A stretch of 64,000 nucleotides of DNA, from the NCBI GenBank assembly GCA_907165065.1, contig OU015533.1:25560578-25624577 (forward strand), in the 5' to 3' direction. Below, piece by piece: positions 58,805 to 64,000 of this stretch. The notes under the pieces are model-generated. The model was not told where the DNA came from. It saw nothing but the letters and a program-made list of their open reading frames with translations, and searched no databases. A program made the translations under genes and the position numbers. How positions within the stretch are numbered: position 1 is the stretch's first letter; each line of letters begins with the position of its first letter. Source of the stretch: Caprimulgus europaeus. Taxonomy: Eukaryota > Chordata > Aves > Caprimulgiformes > Caprimulgidae.

Positions 58805-61800
58805 CTGCAAGAGGGAGGGAAAGGGCCAGACAGGGTAAATGAGAATAACTTCAGCTGAAGCATAGGCCGAAGCCATTTTCCTGTCTGCTCAGAGTCCATG
58901 AGGTTAAGAAAAGGCAGCCCTAAAATAGCCCAGGGCCCCGGTGGCCCCCAAAATGGAGTTGTGCTGCCTTTGTCATCATGGAAAGAGAAGGCACAGAAGC
59001 CCCAGCAAAGCACTAGGAACAGCTATGAAAGAGTGCCCAAGGGGTAAAAGACATCCTGTTCCCCCCAGCAAAAAAACGGGGAGAACAAACCATGGTCTGT
59101 GTTGCCTGGATTATTGTTTGATAGTTCCCAGATTCATTTTACTGAAAACCATAAAATATAATGAAGCACTAGAGCTTGTCTCTTCCTGTTCTTCCTGTGC
59201 ATCATCTTAACAAAAACCCTTCTACTTTTGCTCCTTCATCACCAGTCCTGAAGACACTTTATAACACCCTAAGAAAACAGCATGAAGTAAAAAGCTACCA
59301 AAAAAGCATCGGCACACAAAGCAAAGACCAAAAGCAAAGGTATCCTGGTTCATCCCTGTCACACTGAACATGACTGTGAAAGAAAAAAACCCAACACTGC
59401 TAACTGTAAACCCAACAGTTTTATCAGAGATCAAGAAACTGGCAAACAGTTTAATATTGCTAACTCAGTGCAACAGTGAGAGCAAAATCATTATTTGTTT
59501 GTTTCCAAGGACAACAACATTTTTAAAAACCCATACAGTAAACAGACCTGGGAAACAATGACAGCTGATACATTTCAGTCGACTGGTCATCAACTTTTCA
59601 TGGCCCATTTTTTCATCCCAAAGCATTATCTTCCCTGTATCCCTCTTTTTGGATCCTAGAGGATTTCCACAAAGTATACATGCAATTTGTACCTAGTACT
59701 TGTCAAAAGTACTAAACCCTTACTATTTATTAAATAACAGAAGAGATCCACCAAATTAAAATAGGGCTTACAACCACACATTATTATCACTTCAGCCTCC
59801 ACTCTTATTTTAAGAAAGCTAATATAGCCTTTAAATTTAGAACGCCAACTTCTAAATGTTATATAAGCAAAGACCATTCTTTCTAGCATCTGTTACTTTA
59901 AAAATTGTCTTCCTGTTCTTTACCTGGCTTATATACAGGGTAAAGAGGAATGCTGACACATACAGACTGCTTACATTTCATTCACTAAGCATCATGCTAC
60001 TTGAATTCCTGAAGAGTGTACAATCATCCTGATTGTTTCCAAATACACAGAAATAATAAACCAAGCTTGGTGGTAAACTGCTTATCTGATCTGCTTTCTT
60101 GTTGTCTTAGCACATGGCTCAGAGAAAACTGAGGTGTTGGTATTTCCACTCAAAACCCCCTGTTTTAAAACATCAGTGCTTTCAGAAAGAAGTTATTTTC
60201 CTTGTTAAATGTTAACACCATGCAAAAATTTTATTTCTTCAGAGTCTTTACTTGAAGATAAGCTTGAGAAAGTTTCATACAACAATAAACTGGAGGAAGA
60301 GGACAAAAAGCACCTTAGGGAAAGGAAGAGAAAGAGAGGGAGAGAGGAGCACAGGTCCTCACAATAATTCTGAAGACATTGGCAGCTCTGATTAACAGAT
60401 GTAGTTCTAAGCCAACTCATCTGAACAGATGTCTCCAAATCCAAACACATTAATTACTTGGCATCATTTTTCTTTGCAGTTTTAATTTTATTTTGCTGAC
60501 ATTACCAACAAAAAGACACAAGTTGGATTAATACCTTTCCTTAAAGTGAAAGCTACAGGAAAGACTGAAAGAAAAAAAGTGACGATTCAAGTGTGAATAT
60601 GATAGCAAAATATAAACAACTAAAATTTTAAACCACTGAATGAGGTGAAAAGATTAAACAAAACAATATACAAGTGTGAGGTGCAAAGTGATCACATCTA
60701 ATTCCCTCTCACATCCCAGGTGAAGAGACTAGCATCTCCTCTTAGGTTTACTGAAGAACTGGCAGGGAGGCTGTCCCCACTTCAGTTTCCTCAGGATCAG
60801 CTGAAGAGTGGACTTACCCCATCAGCACCCCCGGGGAAGCTCAACCTTTCAGTCTCACTGGGTGTTGTCCAAAACAAATGCTGCACAACCTATGGAGCTG
60901 TAATCTGATGAATAAAAAAAGTGAAGCAGTTTTAACAGCTCACAGGTGGCACATACAGTAGTCAGCGCAATTGCAAGCTTGTCAACAGCGAAAACGGTAG
61001 CCCAGTGTGTTTAACTCTGTCAGGACAATGAAGAGACATTCGATAGTTCATTGTTCAGGCTCCAGCAGCAGCAGCAAAAAGAGAACAGTTTATTACAGAA
61101 GATTAGTATGTTCCCTTGCCCATGCATGTAAGGAAAGCCAGCAGGACTTTTGTTACTAAATTCCTTGGAGGCATTTGGAAGTCCTTCCTGATGTGGTGTG
61201 TTAGCACAGTGGAGTATGCACTCTGCACCAAATATAGATGTGAGGCAGGCTGTGCTTTCTCCCTGTAAAGAAGGAAGATTAAGATGCAGATTGTAACCTA
61301 CATCTAAGTCTCAAGGCAGCTGCAAACTGTTCCACTAATAAGGTAACTACAGTGACAGTTTTGCCCTATGTCACTAATTTCTCTTTAACTAACATTTATA
61401 ATTTAGTTATATTAAAAGACAGTTTCCCTTTAATTATTTTTCAATGTTTATACATGAATACAGATGTCTGTATTAAACTTGTAAAATAAAAACATCAGTT
61501 AATCACACTGACTGTTCAAAGAGACAGTTACATCAGTGTAACTGAGTTCTTAAGACCATCTTTTAAGAGTGAAAGAAAAATCTCTGTTCAGTCTTCTCAA
61601 AACTAATCAGCCAGCAATGATGCAAAAAGATCAGTATAAGTCATTCATTTAACAGGAAACTAAATTAAAAAAAAAATCCTAACTACACCAAAGTATTTTC
61701 ATATTCTTGCTGCTGTTTGGAAGAGTTGATTTAAATGGACACAAATTTCAGAAAGCTAAATTTAGAACAAGTAAGGAAGTATGTTACACAGCCACACTTC

Positions 61801-64000
61801 AAATAGAACATTACTTTAGACATCTGATATTGGGATGGGTTTATCCAGAAAAGAAAAATTCAGCAGGGGAGTTGAATTTTAAGTGTTAAAGAACCACGAG
61901 GCTTTAGAATCCTTTTTACAAAGTCATTTATCAGCAGAGTTATAAATAGCAGTGCTTTGTTTCCTTTTAAAAAGGTAACTCCATCTTGTATAACTTAATT
62001 ACTTGAAGGCTCACACTGCTGAGCATTCCTCTGTATAATCCAGTCACACATTTCCCTCTTCCAGATCATGGTACTTCAAACAGCAAGCACATATCAGGTC
62101 CTGCCTGTCCCTTTCACAGAAGTGCTGCATTATGTGATATACTTGGAAGAGGTTAAAAAGCAGGAAGTATTGAAATCTCCCCCTCTCCCCTCCCCCCCAC
62201 CTTATTTGTCTGGAACTGGGTAGTTAAACAGATGTGGATTCACTGCTGATGCCCAATGTAGCAGGGGTGTGACTACAGCATATGAGGCCACTCCCTCACT
62301 GTTCCCAGTTTAAACGACCCTTCACACTCTACAAAGGACATGTAACACTTCAGAATTCAAGTCTTACATAAATTTAGGAAGCATCAAGTATAACTAAAAT
62401 AACTTCTTTTTTTTTTCTCCTCAATACTCTTTCAATACTAACTGAAAAGCAATTAAATTGGATTTACATGCTTCAGAGCCATTAATTTGCCATCCATAGG
62501 AAAAACTCCTGCTGCTGTACAATCACCAGGAATAGGTGATTTGTTCCTTGTTCTGGACCTGGGTGCTCAAACTTCATTTGATCTGAATGCTGCTGTCTGC
62601 AGTAGCAGGTGGTTCAGTGCAATAAGAGAGGTTCAGTGGAAGGAAACTTGGTACTGACTCTTTATATACATAATTGTTCTTCATACTGCTTCCAAGTGAC
62701 ACCATGATAACTGAACTATCTGCATGGCAATGCATAGTGGGGAGCAGTAGACTTAATCCTGTGTGGAGATCATCTTGAATGAATGTATGCTTATCCTGGT
62801 AGACATGTTTTGAGGAAAAACATAAGCAAAGTGGTTTTTCTGGTTACTCCTTTTTACTGGAGTGGCTTTTCTTGTGGTCAACTATGTAAAGAAGCTCTGG
62901 GTTTGGGAAACCAAGTGCATACTGGTGAGAACATCCTTAGGACTGCATCACCTTTCCTGTGTCTTAGCTGGTGGTTTTGATTTCTTCTTCCAGAACCTGA
63001 AGAGTTGGGTTTTTTTCTCCCTTCTCCTGGGGGGTTACCACTGGCTCCACAGGTCTTGGTTACTGAAAAGATGCTATCTCTGTCTGCTCTCTGCTGTTGG
63101 GGTGGACAGGGTAGGGGAGGAGAGCCTGCAGCTGTTTCCCTGGGGAGGAAATTACAGGAGAAAGGAACGGTTAAAAGTTCTCATTTCTATTCCACAGGCT
63201 TCAGCTTTTGAAACACTACTTGGAGAATGACAATGCTCTTCCAACCTCCTGATGGGCCATCAGTCCCCTTTGCTCATGCTCCATTGTGTCCTCACAGCTC
63301 AACCTTACAGAAATTACCCCTTCTCCACACACAAATATGCCAGAAACCAAGGTGTTCTCATGCCCCTTCCCATGAGAGGGACAAATAGTCCATGGATCAG
63401 GACAGTAAGAGAAAGCTGTGTTATCTTGGTGTTCTACACATTTGTCTCACTCAGGCACCAGGACTGACCATCTCAGACAGCTATCTCAGGCCTGGACAAG
63501 TGCTGTGCAACAGGGAGCTGCTACAGGAAGATTTCTGTCACAGCTCAAGGTCCTGAAGGAGCAGATTTCAAAAGCATTGCAGCCCACACTGTCAGACCAG
63601 AGACAGGTGTCACTTTTCCACGCCACTGCACCCAGGGCTGTAGTATCACCAGATGCCTGCCTTCACCCAGACATCTGTATAGAAAGTCAGTTATCTTTAG
63701 CTGGCTGTAGTAGGGAAAACCAAGAGGTGGTTTGTCACCATGTCCTTGTTGGATTTGAGTGCAGATTCCAGGGACAAGGACCTTGAAGCAGCTCTGGAGG
63801 GTGCACACTCCTTCGAGTCTCCCTCATTGTCATCCTAGGATCTGAAAGCTCACCTTGGAAGCCTGTTCCCATCTGACAGTCTCTTCAGGCTCTCTATACA
63901 GATAAACATTTACCAAAGGCCATCAGCATCAGTGCTGATTATGCAAACAAACCAGTTGCCCAAATGGATAAAGCTCTTGGAAAAGATACATCACAGAGCA
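58805..64000. other. Right flank, no gene recognised
   Basis: 5.2 kb. It includes a degenerate CArG-like sequence (CCTAAAATAG) at about 58919-58928, a purine-rich tract near 60290-60350, a short CAG-rich stretch near 61061-61075, a C-rich run near 62180-62200, and moderately GC-rich sequence from 62800. Open frames up to 122 codons at 62862-63230 and 63418-63786 have no start-context, splice or family support. The promoter of CCDC141 may lie here but I cannot place it. Confidence 0.6.

Noticed and set aside
58146-59060. GC-rich sequence beside the solo LTR as retroviral internal sequence
   Set aside because: No primer-binding site follows the LTR, and the flanking pentamers support a solo LTR ending at 58145.
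63418-63786. 122-codon plus-strand open frame near the right edge
   Set aside because: Considered as part of a neighbouring gene, but it does not resemble SESTD1 or any family I know and has no splice-site support.

Overview
The window is vertebrate nuclear DNA and almost certainly from a bird. It is AT-rich and intron-dominated. At least nine 5'-truncated CR1 LINE fragments carry the CR1 3' end (tandem ATTCTATG-type tail), and there are two copies of an LTR type that I know from avian genomes. Prokaryotic features (operons, ribosome binding sites, CRISPR arrays) are absent. I cannot name the species.

One protein-coding gene accounts for essentially all the coding sequence: the minus-strand orthologue of CCDC141 (CAMDI), a long coiled-coil protein that binds DISC1 and myosin II. 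I rebuilt 17 consecutive coding exons from the start codon at 54258 down to 2060. Each has AG/GT boundaries, and all join in one open frame of 2,730 nt (910 codons). A probable further exon is cut by the left edge (1..56). The C-terminal part known from mammals (more coiled coil, an immunoglobulin-like domain, a C-terminal hydrophobic segment) must lie beyond the left edge. In human, TTN lies on that side and SESTD1 on the other; neither is visible here.

Layout from left to right: 1-56 partial exon; 57-2059 an intron interval that by phase should still hide one exon; 2060-9336 seven closely spaced exons (17 to 11), with a CR1 between exons 15 and 14; 11200-35653 exons 10 to 3, separated by 1.8-5.8 kb introns holding small CR1 remnants and a 29-bp minisatellite; 35654-52373 a 16.7 kb intron that collects four CR1 fragments and one LTR; 52374-54387 exon 2 and the start-codon exon with its 5' UTR; 54388-64000 upstream sequence with a second, solo LTR and a GC-richer segment bounded by strong splice sites, which is a candidate untranslated exon.

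I found no convincing second protein-coding gene, structural RNA gene or undescribed system. The points worth checking are the unplaced exon near 1.7 kb, competing splice donors after exon 7, a CR1 inserted only about 40 nt from a splice acceptor, the candidate 5' untranslated exon beside a sense-oriented LTR, and a short antisense ORF with a signal-peptide-like start.
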